In this document: piece after piece, positions 5,889-12,948 of the stretch
Layout of the letters: every line of letters starts with the position of its first letter
Numbering within the stretch: the first letter of the stretch is position 1
DNA from: Acidobacteriota bacterium
Lineage (GTDB): Bacteria > Acidobacteriota > Terriglobia > Terriglobales > Acidobacteriaceae
Assembly: GCA_021819255.1 (NCBI GenBank)
Contig: JAKART010000018.1
Span: 1-13,590 of the forward strand
Direction of reading: 5' to 3'
DNA length: 13,590 nucleotides
The notes under the pieces: model-generated
What the model was told of the DNA's origin: nothing
What the model saw: only the letters and a program-made list of their open reading frames with translations
The model's database searches: none
Translations under genes and position numbers: made by a program

Positions 5889-8060
5889 TCATCTACCGGG
5901 AGCCGGCAGAGCCCCGGCGGAGCCTTGGGCCTGCGCGATCTTCCCCTTCAGTTGCGCAATATCCTCTACCTGCAAGTCCGGCCGAACGCTCTGGCGAAGC
6001 TGCAGCGCCCTTTGATACTCGGCTAGCGCGGCGGCCTTCTGTCCGTCGGCAGCCAGCACATCGCCCAGCGTGTCCGCTACCTGGCCCGAATCCGGCGCCA
6101 GCCGCGCGGCGTCCTCGGCCTTGGCCAGGGCCGGTGCCCACTGGCCATCGTCGCTCAGGTCCTCCGCCTCCTGGGCCTCCGCCAGCGCCGCGGCCAGCGG
6201 AATCCTGAACGTACCCTGGTAGACATAGACACCATGCTGAATCACTGCCAACGGCTTGATCTTCCAGAACTGTCCATAAGGATTCAGCTTGCCGTCGCCA
6301 AATTCGATTCCCTCCAGATCGGAGGCGCTGATCAGCACCGTGCCGCTGATCACCGGAGGCACCTGCACGGGCAGATCGAGCCACCAGAGAAGGTTGGCCG
6401 TCGGTAGCCGACGGCAGGGAATCCCATAATCCATCGGGTCGATCGAGCCATCCGGAAAGTACACAAACCAGCAGTCGGTGATGTGCCTCTGGTCCAGATA
6501 AGCTTTCACCGCCTTCAACTGCTGGCCCCAATCCGTATTTGCGTCGCCCAGATAGCGATCCACCTTGTCCGGCCCACCCCAGGCGCGATTGCCGTACGCC
6601 ATGTAGGCCGGCGATACCTGCACCGAGGTGACAACCTGCCAGGCCAGCAACACAGCGAGCACCCCGGCCCAGCGCAGATCCCAGCGCAGCAAAAGCATCG
6701 CCGTGCCGCCCACCAGCACATACAGGAACGCATACACCGGCAGCATATGGCGTATGCCGATGTCCATGTTCGCGCTCATCGAGATCGCCAGGTACACGGC
6801 GATCGGCGAGAGCAGAAAGATCAGATCCCGGGCCGCAAATTCGACTTCAGATCCAGCGCCGGCTTCGCCTCCAACCTCCGCCGGCGCCGCAAGGATCCGC
6901 CTTCGACCCCAGCGCCACGCCAGCGGCGTCAGACCCAGCAGCATCAAAAACGGCAGCGCAGACTTGATCAGCAACGCCACCGGAAAGTACTCCCAGTTGC
7001 CGTGCGGATACACCTTGCCCCAGAAGTAGCTGGTGTCGTCGTAGGCGATCTGTTTGGTGTTCTCCAAACCCCACAGATACCCCTCCGGCAGCAGCTTGTC
7101 GTGAGCCAGCAACCCCAGCATGCGGGCATCGCGCTGATCCCGCATCTGGGTCAGGTACTCGGCCAGCGGCGGATTCAGGTCCTTGCCTGCGGGAGCCGCC
7201 CGGTAGCGGAAGCCATAGAAGCTCCACACCACCGCCCAGGCGATCAATCCCATCGCCAGCAGCGCCTCTGATCTGCGCCACAACACACTCCAGATTCGGG
7301 AGAACGCGCCCTGCCCGGCGGCCTCCGATCCCTGCTCCTGGAGCGCAGCCGGTCTCCGCGCCGCTGCCAGCACCGCCTCCAACAACACGATCAGGGCCAG
7401 GATCGGCAGCAGAAAGATCCCCGTGTACTTGGCCGAGAGCGTCAGCCCCAGCGCCACTCCCGCCACTCCCAGCCGCAGCCATCCCGGTCTCCGGCAGTAA
7501 CGGTAAAAGCTGTACACCGAAGCCAGGAAGCAGCACGCCGCTCCCACATCGGTGGTGACCATCGCTCCGTGAGCCAGAAAGTTGGGGTCGAAGACAAACA
7601 TCGCCAACGCAAAGATCCCGGCCACAAACCCGAACATCTCTTCGGCAAACAGATAGATCAGCAGGCCCAGCGCCAGGGCGTAACTCATCGCCGCCATCCG
7701 CGCGGGGAAGAGCACGCGGTCGCCGCCGTTGCCAAAGACAAAGGCCTTGCCATCCAGAAACGCCTCGGTCGGATCCTCTCGCCCCAGATTCGGCGGCACG
7801 GTGAGACGCATCCCCAGCAGAGGCAATGCCGCGGTCAGCTTGATCAGCGGAGGAACCTCGGGGTTCAGACGATAATCATCGAACTTCCAGATGGTGTAGC
7901 CGTCCAGCAGATGATGCGGCTCATCCCAGCTCGAGGAGGTCGCGCGGGCGACATGCACCAGTTGCAGCGCCTGCAGCAGCAGCAGCGCAACAACGCAGAC
8001 CATCCGCGCCCATCGCCTCTTCTGCAACGTCAAAATGTCCTGCAGCCGCAACGCCGCCAT
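5889..8060 (-). CDS. GT39/PMT-type membrane glycosyltransferase with C-terminal TPR-like domain
   Basis: A 723-residue polytopic membrane protein of the lipid-linked-sugar-dependent glycosyltransferase type (PMT/ArnT-like fold). It probably transfers a sugar from a polyprenyl-phosphate carrier on the outer face of the inner membrane. Seen in order: a first membrane helix at about 20-38, the acidic loop motif WDEPHH at 45-50 with Asp46-Glu47 as likely catalytic acids, NPEVPPL at 66-72, many hydrophobic helices to about 480, the conserved IRHMLPVY at 436-443 and DANTDWGQQL at 507-516. A soluble region follows, then a TPR-like pair of helices at about 640-690. The ATG at 8060 was chosen because it gives a short basic N-terminus and has GGGGAAG upstream; a GTG at 8132 is an alternative. 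tgt lies 182 bases upstream on the same strand. Acceptor and sugar are unknown. Confidence 0.85.
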   Translation of the reverse strand: MAALRLQDILTLQKRRWARMVCVVALLLLQALQLVHVARATSSSWDEPHHLLDGYTIWKFDDYRLNPEVPPLIKLTAALPLLGMRLTVPPNLGREDPTEAFLDGKAFVFGNGGDRVLFPARMAAMSYALALGLLIYLFAEEMFGFVAGIFALAMFVFDPNFLAHGAMVTTDVGAACCFLASVYSFYRYCRRPGWLRLGVAGVALGLTLSAKYTGIFLLPILALIVLLEAVLAAARRPAALQEQGSEAAGQGAFSRIWSVLWRRSEALLAMGLIAWAVVWSFYGFRYRAAPAGKDLNPPLAEYLTQMRDQRDARMLGLLAHDKLLPEGYLWGLENTKQIAYDDTSYFWGKVYPHGNWEYFPVALLIKSALPFLMLLGLTPLAWRWGRRRILAAPAEVGGEAGAGSEVEFAARDLIFLLSPIAVYLAISMSANMDIGIRHMLPVYAFLYVLVGGTAMLLLRWDLRWAGVLAVLLAWQVVTSVQVSPAYMAYGNRAWGGPDKVDRYLGDANTDWGQQLKAVKAYLDQRHITDCWFVYFPDGSIDPMDYGIPCRRLPTANLLWWLDLPVQVPPVISGTVLISASDLEGIEFGDGKLNPYGQFWKIKPLAVIQHGVYVYQGTFRIPLAAALAEAQEAEDLSDDGQWAPALAKAEDAARLAPDSGQVADTLGDVLAADGQKAAALAEYQRALQLRQSVRPDLQVEDIAQLKGKIAQAQGSAGALPAPGR

Positions 8061-8242
8061 CCCGCTCTTCCCCTTCTGTATGGCCAGTATGCACCCGCGC
8101 CACGACCGGCGCAGGCCATCCTCTCGATGCACGGCAACGTCTTGCCAAACTCAATCTCTACCGAGATCCGGAAGCAGCAACGCCGCAACCGGGCCCTCCA
8201 ATCCCCGCATTCACCCCGAAGCATCGCGGAGCCCACCACGCT

Positions 8243-9397
8243 TTACTCCGCCACGCGAAGCCGCTCGCCGTCCGCGCAGGATCGCACCCGCTCCATGGTC
8301 TCCAGATAGAACGCCAGGTTGTGCACCGAGTTCAGCGTTGCCCCTAGCGGCTCCCCGCTGGAGAACAAGTGGCGCAGATAGGCGCGGGTGTACCTGCGGC
8401 AGACCATGCAGCCGCAGCCCTCATCCAGCGGCCGCTGATCTTCGGCGTTCTCCAGCTTCTTCACGTTCACTCGCCGCACTGCGCTGCTGCGATCCCGCGG
8501 ATCCTCACGCACAAAGACCAGCCCATGCCGGCCGGCGCGGGTGGGCAGAACGCAATCCATCATATCCACGCCCATGCGCGCGTACTCTTCAATCTCATCG
8601 GGATACCCCACGCCCATCACATAGCGCGGCTTGTCCACGGGCAGATGTTCGAGCGTCCGGGCGATCATCTCCCGGGTGACCTCGCGCGGCTCACCCACGG
8701 CCAGCCCGCCGATGGCATAGCCGGGCAGATCCATCTCCACCAGCCGCAGCGCGCTCTCGCGGCGCAGGTCGGCATACATCCCGCCCTGCACAATCCCGAA
8801 CAGGGCCTGGTGCCTGCCCTCGCCGGGAAGACCGGGCTGCGCCCAGGGCGTCTCCTGCCGATGCTCCATCCAATACCTCTTCGAGCGCTCGGCCCAGGCG
8901 TGGGTCAGGGCCATGGAGTCCCGGGTCCGCTCCCAGCTCGCCGGCGTCTCGACGCACTCGTCAAAGACCATCATCACGTCCGCTCCCAGCGCAATCTGCA
9001 CAGCCATGGAGTGCTCGGGAGAGAAAAAATGGCGGCTGCCATCCAGGTGAGAGCGAAACTCCACGCCGTCCGGCGAGATCTTTCGCAGCTTGGCCAGGGA
9101 GAAGACCTGAAAGCCGCCGGAGTCGGTCAGCATGGGTCGATCCCAGCTCATGAATCGATGCACTCCGCCCAGCCGCTGAATCAGCTCATGGCCGGGGCGC
9201 AGATAGAGATGGTAGGTGTTGGCCAGGATGATCTCGGCGTTCAGGTGCTCCAGCGCGCTCTGCTCCACAGCCTTCACCGTGGCCGCGGTGCCCACCGGCA
9301 TGAATACCGGCGTCTGCACCGTGCCATGGGGCAGCGCCAGCTCCGCCCGCCGTCCGCCCGCCGTGCTGCCGGCGGCGATCTTGAAAAAAGGAGACAT
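8243..9397 (-). CDS. tgt: queuine/preQ1 tRNA-guanine transglycosylase
   Basis: A 384-residue enzyme that exchanges guanine-34 of Asp, Asn, His and Tyr tRNAs for the queuosine precursor preQ1. The barrel signatures are complete: TDSGGFQVFS at 91-100 with Asp92, GIVQGG at 201-206, YAIGGLAVGE at 227-236, MGVGYP at 261-266 and DCVLPTRAGRHG at 281-292 with the nucleophile Asp281. The zinc site is present as Cys328, Cys330, Cys333 and His359. Length is normal for bacterial Tgt. The ATG is preceded by GAGGGG two bases upstream, which is closer than ideal, and by TACAAT just before that. No queA, yajC or secD is next to it, although tgt often sits with such genes. Confidence 0.97.
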   Translation of the reverse strand: MSPFFKIAAGSTAGGRRAELALPHGTVQTPVFMPVGTAATVKAVEQSALEHLNAEIILANTYHLYLRPGHELIQRLGGVHRFMSWDRPMLTDSGGFQVFSLAKLRKISPDGVEFRSHLDGSRHFFSPEHSMAVQIALGADVMMVFDECVETPASWERTRDSMALTHAWAERSKRYWMEHRQETPWAQPGLPGEGRHQALFGIVQGGMYADLRRESALRLVEMDLPGYAIGGLAVGEPREVTREMIARTLEHLPVDKPRYVMGVGYPDEIEEYARMGVDMMDCVLPTRAGRHGLVFVREDPRDRSSAVRRVNVKKLENAEDQRPLDEGCGCMVCRRYTRAYLRHLFSSGEPLGATLNSVHNLAFYLETMERVRSCADGERLRVAE

Positions 9398-9405
9398 CGC
9401 CCCTC

Positions 9406-9411
9406 ATTGTA
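9406..9411 (-). promoter_or_regulatory. candidate -10 box just before tgt
   Basis: On the minus strand TACAAT ends eight bases before the tgt ATG. This would give an mRNA with little or no leader. The surrounding nonamer TCTACAATG is identical to the one before gcdH. No good -35 box is visible. Confidence 0.3.
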
Positions 9412-9458
9412 GAAGGACGCTGTCTCTTCGCCGCAGCGGCGACGCCGCAACGGTTCCC

Positions 9459-9789
9459 TATCGAAACGGGCTGGAGATCGCCGTGGCCAACGGACTTCCG
9501 CCGGGGTTGAGCGCGGCCTCCAGCTACGAGCAGACCGTCTTCCACCTCAGACCCGGCGGCGGGCTGACGCTGATCATCGATGGAGTGGTGGAGGCTCGCC
9601 GTGGCCAACGGAGAGCTGTTCGGGTTCGAGCGCGCGGCAGCCATAGCGGTGCAGCCCGCCGTAGAGATCGCAGCGACCGCCCGGCTCTTCGGCCAGGAAG
9701 ACGACATTACCGTGCTGAGCGTGGTCCGGCTCTCCGCCGAACCATCTGCCGCTCCCGAGATGCGCGCACTCACCCCCGCCCCTGCATAG
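9459..9789 (+). pseudogene. 3' remnant of a SpoIIE/RsbU-type serine phosphatase
   Basis: Two adjoining frames together read as the C-terminal part of a PP2C-type SpoIIE/RsbU phosphatase, which dephosphorylates anti-sigma antagonists. The first frame gives NGLEIAVANGLPPGLSAAS, then a segment ending LTLIIDGVVEAR. The second gives VANGELFGFERAAAIA and later FGQEDDITVLSVVRL, ending at a stop at 9787-9789. Removing one base at about 9600 (CGCC to CGC) joins them in register. The N-terminal two-thirds of the domain, including the metal-binding aspartates and the AGH segment, are absent: homology stops near 9459, only 60 bases from the divergent tgt start. The usual Gly-Asp of the R-P-G-D motif is Gly-Gly here, another sign of decay. 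A sequencing error could explain the frameshift but not the truncation. Confidence 0.75.
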
Positions 9790-9975
9790 TCGCCCGAGAC
9801 GCCGAATCTTTGCGGAACTGGCCGGATGAGGGGCGAGATGTTGCCCGGCCCGAGTCGGCCCCGGAGCGGTGGTGGCTCTGCAATGCCAGCCGTCCCGCAG
9901 GAGTCCTGCGTGCATCGGGTCCGGCAGACGCAGCGAACTTCTGACCCGTGCAAGGAGTTCCAGCGCATCCCAGCT

Positions 9976-10614
9976 TCAAGGATGCGGCGGAGGCGGTGGC
10001 GTCGGCGGCTGGGGAGTCTGGCCTGTGATTCCGCCAAGACCTCCCAGCGCTCCCAGAGCTCCCAACCCCGCCAGCGATCCCTCTCCGCTCATATGGATGA
10101 AGGTCAGTTCCCTCGGCTCTACCGTCATGATCACCATCTCGCGGCCTCCCTTTCCGGGCAGCGTCCGGTTGCAGATGTCCGTCGACGACTGACTCTTGCT
10201 CTCGTAGGTATGGACAAAGCAGTTCCAGTTCCCCGACTGCAGCTTTTGACGGTAGGCATCGACATCCGCCATGTTGTACATCCCCGGCCTCGGATACTTG
10301 TAGCTGCGCACCACCATGAAGTGCATCTTTCTGGCCACCGCGCCGCCGCTGTTGCCGCTGACCAGCCCGAGCATCTGCGGGCCCAGGTCGACGCTGGTGA
10401 CGTCGCTTGCGCCCTTGGCAAACTTCTCCGTGCCCGCAAACAGGTCATCCTTTCCCTGGGGATCGCCGATGGTGACGACCCGCGCCCCCACCTGGTCTCC
10501 TGCCTGGCCCTGCGCCGGCATCGCCGGAGTGTACCTCTGCGCAGCCGCCACCACAGCCAGAATCCCCACCATACCCATCCCTGCCAATCCGCTCCAAACT
10601 CGTCTCCCGCTCAT
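9976..10614 (-). CDS. exported DUF4252-like protein of the sigma-factor cassette
   Basis: A 212-residue exported protein. A signal peptide is clear (basic start, hydrophobic stretch about 8-25, AAA-Q cleavage region). The mature part matches what I recall of DUF4252: a VRSYKY segment at 102-107, GMYNMADVDAYRQKL at 111-125, the W130 region, and the C-terminal block VEPRELTFIHMSGEGSLAGL at 165-184. A Gly/Leu-rich stretch and a proline tail (about 200-212) follow. The ATG at 10614 was chosen because GGAG lies six bases before it. It is downstream of an ECF sigma factor and a membrane protein on the same strand, 73 bases after the latter. This context suggests an envelope-stress or signalling role. 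The molecular function of DUF4252 is not known to me. Confidence 0.75.
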   Translation of the reverse strand: MSGRRVWSGLAGMGMVGILAVVAAAQRYTPAMPAQGQAGDQVGARVVTIGDPQGKDDLFAGTEKFAKGASDVTSVDLGPQMLGLVSGNSGGAVARKMHFMVVRSYKYPRPGMYNMADVDAYRQKLQSGNWNCFVHTYESKSQSSTDICNRTLPGKGGREMVIMTVEPRELTFIHMSGEGSLAGLGALGALGGLGGITGQTPQPPTPPPPPHP

Positions 10615-10687
10615 CTCCGTCTCCTTCCGTTCTTCGCTGTACTGAACCAATCCCTCCCGGCTCTGCCGTGCATAGCCCTCGCCAGCC

Positions 10688-11086
10688 CTACTGAGCCAGA
10701 TTCAAGCCTGTCCGCTGCAACTGTTCCCGCGTCTGCTGCAGAGCCTCATCCGTCACCCGCACCGCCGCCGTGAACTGCTGATTGGCCAGGGCGATCTGCC
10801 GGGCTCGCTCCCGCTGCAGACGCCACGCACCAGTCCCCAGGACAGCCAGCAGCAGCGCCGCCGCCAGCGCCCCAACCGCCCAGCGCCGCGGCTTTGGCGG
10901 AACGTAGACCACCCCACCGCGGTTCGGCCGCAACCAACCGCTCCCGCTCCGTTGCCGGTGCTCCTCCGCCTCTGCCGCCGTGGCCAGAAAGGCTGCCAGC
11001 GTCTCCGGCGCGTTCACCCGCCGCATCGCTTTTTGCAAGGCCTGCTCAAACTCGCCCATCGGCTCCCGCTCGTCCTGTTCCCTCAT
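10688..11086 (-). CDS. single-pass membrane protein, probable anti-sigma partner
   Basis: A 132-residue protein with a cytoplasmic N-terminal part (1-68), one membrane helix (about 69-88) and a helical extracytoplasmic tail (90-130) rich in Gln, Arg and Ala. Its ATG overlaps the stop of the sigma gene in the sequence ATGA, so the two are very likely translationally coupled. Topology and position fit an anti-sigma factor that binds the ECF sigma factor at the membrane. No zinc-finger motif (His-X3-Cys-X2-Cys) is present, so it is not a standard ZAS-type anti-sigma factor. The segment LANQQFTAAVRVTDEALQQT resembles short membrane proteins I associate with such acidobacterial cassettes. The anti-sigma role is inference. 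Confidence 0.75.
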   Translation of the reverse strand: MREQDEREPMGEFEQALQKAMRRVNAPETLAAFLATAAEAEEHRQRSGSGWLRPNRGGVVYVPPKPRRWAVGALAAALLLAVLGTGAWRLQRERARQIALANQQFTAAVRVTDEALQQTREQLQRTGLNLAQ

Positions 11087-11637
11087 CGCACATACTCCTT
11101 CAACGTCACCCCGGCCTTGCGCCTCAGCAACTGAAGGCCGCGCTTCAGATGGCTCTTGACGGTCGCCAAAGGCTGGCCCAGCAGGTCGGCGATCTCATCG
11201 GGAGTCATCTCCTCCTGGTAGCGCAGCACCACGGCCACCCTCATCGCCTCCGGCAGAGTCTGCAGCAGATCCTCCAGCCGGGCTATCAAGGCTGCGTTCA
11301 GCTCCGGGCCGGACGGCGTGCCGCCTCCCGGCGCTGCTCCCTCCATGCCGTGCTGCTCCTCCACCCACTCCTGCGCCACCGACTCCAGCCGCACCGACCG
11401 TCGCCGCAGCGCATCCAGCGCCCGATGCACCGTCACCCGCCGCAGCCAGAAGCGCACGTGATCTTCGCTCTCCAGAGGGGTCTGCGCTGCTCCCAGCCGG
11501 CGATACAGCTCCAGAAACGCATCCTGCGCCACCTCCTCGGCGGTCCCGTACTCGCCCGTAACCCGCAGCGCCAGCGAGAACACCATCCGCTGGTGCGTCT
11601 CCACCACGCTGCGAAACTCCCGGGCATCCATCGCCAT
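11083..11637 (-). CDS. ECF-type RNA polymerase sigma factor
   Basis: A 184-residue sigma-70 family factor of the extracytoplasmic function group. Region 2 spans about 7-75, with GEYGTAEEVAQDAFLELYRR at 28-47 and FWLRRVTVHRALDALRRR at 63-80. Region 4 spans about 119-176, with LPEAMRVAVVLRYQEEMTPD at 128-147 and the recognition helix in PLATVKSHLKRGLQLLRR. The linker at 95-112 is Gly/Pro-rich. The ATG at 11637 was chosen over ATGs further upstream because GGAGGTGAG (11645-11653) lies about eight to ten bases before it. It is the first gene of a three-gene cassette with the membrane protein and the DUF4252-like protein. Target promoters cannot be read from this window. Confidence 0.92.
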   Translation of the reverse strand: MAMDAREFRSVVETHQRMVFSLALRVTGEYGTAEEVAQDAFLELYRRLGAAQTPLESEDHVRFWLRRVTVHRALDALRRRSVRLESVAQEWVEEQHGMEGAAPGGGTPSGPELNAALIARLEDLLQTLPEAMRVAVVLRYQEEMTPDEIADLLGQPLATVKSHLKRGLQLLRRKAGVTLKEYVR

Positions 11638-11952
11638 CCGCGCTCTCACCTCCCTATACGCAAAGCCGCGCCCAACGGGATGCAAAATCTTCACCCACCC
11701 GGTCAGAAGCCGCAACTTCACCTGGACACAACACCGGCCAACCCAAAACGTCTATGCTGGAGTTCGAAGTTTTCCTGACCCTCTGGAGTCAGTCTTTCTG
11801 CGAAGGAGTGCCTCTGCTCACTCCGGCAGCGGGGCCTTCCAGGGACAAACTCTCCCACGGAGATCCAATCTCCGCAATCACCGGCAGAGCCGGCGCTACC
11901 CTCGGTTGTGGAACCCAGCCTGCAGGACCTTCGCTTTCCTGATCCAGCCTCT
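11638..11952. other. divergent regulatory gap between the sigma gene and prmC
   Basis: I see no credible gene here. The open frames at 11754-11942 (plus) and 11718-11957 (minus) have no family resemblance or ribosome binding site. The stretch must contain promoters for the sigma gene (minus) and prmC (plus). On the sigma side, TATAGG lies just before the GGAGGTGAG ribosome binding site. On the prmC side two small perfect hairpins are seen (11858-11893). Confidence 0.5.
11858..11893 (+). promoter_or_regulatory. two adjacent perfect hairpins upstream of prmC
   Basis: CGGAGAT (11858-11864) and ATCTCCG (11868-11874) form a 7-bp perfect stem with a three-base loop. Six bases later CCGGC (11881-11885) and GCCGG (11889-11893) form a 5-bp stem with loop AGA. 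No T-run follows. They could be operator palindromes or structured parts of the prmC leader. Confidence 0.35.
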
Positions 11953-12026
11953 ATCACTTCGCCCTTATGACCCCGCCCTTATGACCCCGCCCCTATGACT
12001 CCGCCCCTATGACTCCGCCCCTATGA
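11953..12026 (+). repeat. 14-base tandem repeat forming a ladder of overlapping mini-ORFs into prmC
   Basis: Five full 14-base units run from 11953 to 12022, and a partial sixth (ATGACTC) is the prmC start itself. Units 2-3 read ATGACCCCGCCC plus TT or CT; units 4-5 read ATGACTCCGCCCCT; unit 1 has lost its ATG (ATC). ATGs therefore lie at 11967, 11981, 11995, 12009 and 12023. Each of the first four opens a five-codon frame Met-Thr-Pro-Pro-Leu that ends in TGA. Each TGA overlaps the next ATG as ATGA, the last one overlapping the prmC start. Every stop is followed by C. No purine-rich Shine-Dalgarno is present in the array. Confidence 0.9.
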
Positions 12027-12886
12027 CTCTTCGTGAAGCCCTGGCCGAAGCCTCCATCTCCATCCCTCGCCGCGAGGCTGAGACGCTGCTGGCGCATCTC
12101 CTCTTCCGGGACCGTCCCTGGCTGATCGCGCACGCGGAGACGGAGCTCTCCGCCACGCTACAACGCTCCTACCGCTCTCTGGTGATGCGCCGCGCCGCTT
12201 GCGAACCCATCCAGTACCTCACTGGGGCGCAGGAGTTCTTCGGCATCAACCTGCGCGTCACCCGCGACACGCTGATCCCCCGTCCTGAGACGGAGCTCCT
12301 GGTGGAAGCCGTGCTCAAGTGGATTGCCGGCCGGCCCGATCTGCGCTTGCCGCGGCAACCGCTGCGCATCCTGGACGTTGGAACCGGAACCGGCGCGATT
12401 GCCATCGCGCTGGCCACTCATCTTCCGGCGGCGGCGATCACCGCGACGGACCTTTACCCCAAGCCTCTTTCGATCGCCGAGCACAACGCCGGGCGGCTGG
12501 GGCTGGCGGATCGAATTCTGTTTCTCCAATCCGACCTGCTTGGCGCGCCGCACTTCGCCGCAGCGCCGCCCTTTGACGTCATCGTCTCCAACCCGCCCTA
12601 TGTCTCGATCTACGAAGCAGCCACCATGCCGGAAGAGGTTCTGGAGCATGAGCCGCATACGGCTCTCTTCGCCGGTCCGTCCGGTTTGGAGATCTATCAG
12701 CGCCTGATTCCTGCGGCTCACCAGGCTCTGAAACCGGGCGGTTTGCTGGCTCTGGAGATCGGCTATGGGCAGAGCGATCCCATTCGCAGATTGTTCGAAA
12801 AGCCATCCAACAGACCCTGGACGGATCTGCGCATCCAGAACGATTACGCCCAGATTCCTCGCATCGCTTTGGCCAGCCGGGGCTGA
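12023..12886 (+). CDS. prmC: peptide-chain release factor glutamine N5-methyltransferase
   Basis: A 287-residue SAM-dependent methyltransferase that methylates the glutamine of the GGQ motif in release factors RF1 and RF2, improving translation termination. It begins with the family's typical MTLREAL. The N-terminal helical domain runs to about 75 and is followed by TLIPRPETELLVE at 83-95. The SAM-binding motif DVGTGTGAIAIALA is at 118-131, and the catalytic NPPY at 190-193, which holds the substrate glutamine, is intact. Length is normal. The start at 12023 fits the family exactly but has no Shine-Dalgarno. It is the last ATG of the tandem repeat, overlapping the stop of a five-codon mini-ORF. 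Expression may therefore depend on re-initiation or leaderless translation. Confidence 0.95.
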   Translation: MTLREALAEASISIPRREAETLLAHLLFRDRPWLIAHAETELSATLQRSYRSLVMRRAACEPIQYLTGAQEFFGINLRVTRDTLIPRPETELLVEAVLKWIAGRPDLRLPRQPLRILDVGTGTGAIAIALATHLPAAAITATDLYPKPLSIAEHNAGRLGLADRILFLQSDLLGAPHFAAAPPFDVIVSNPPYVSIYEAATMPEEVLEHEPHTALFAGPSGLEIYQRLIPAAHQALKPGGLLALEIGYGQSDPIRRLFEKPSNRPWTDLRIQNDYAQIPRIALASRG

Positions 12887-12899
12887 CTGCCCGGCTGGC
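12872..12899. terminator. strong hairpin across the prmC stop codon
   Basis: GCCAGCCGGG (12872-12881) and CCCGGCTGGC (12890-12899) form a perfect 10-bp GC-rich stem with an eight-base loop that contains the prmC stop codon. It lies between convergent genes, 50 bases from the stop of the DUF4126-type gene. No T-run follows on either side (TCCCTT on the plus strand), so it is a plausible but not typical terminator. Confidence 0.45.
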
Positions 12900-12948
12900 T
12901 CCCTTGCGCCGCCGCACTGCGAAGTGGCCGCGCCGAGAAACCAGCGTC

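Noticed and set aside
6483..7271. 262-codon open frame on the plus strand
   Set aside because: Antisense shadow of the glycosyltransferase gene; Arg/Gln/His-rich and without a ribosome binding site or family resemblance.
8369..9412. 347-codon open frame on the plus strand
   Set aside because: It is antisense to tgt over nearly its whole length and shows only a His/Gln-rich shadow composition.
9186..10037. 283-codon open frame on the minus strand
   Set aside because: It overlaps tgt, the phosphatase remnant and the end of the DUF4252-like gene, and has no motif. The phosphatase similarity on the other strand explains this region better.
10894..11778. 294-codon open frame on the plus strand
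   Set aside because: It is opposite the sigma and membrane-protein genes, both of which are well supported.
11953..12022. CRISPR array
   Set aside because: The 14-base units are directly adjacent with no spacers and overlap the prmC start, so this is a simple tandem repeat.
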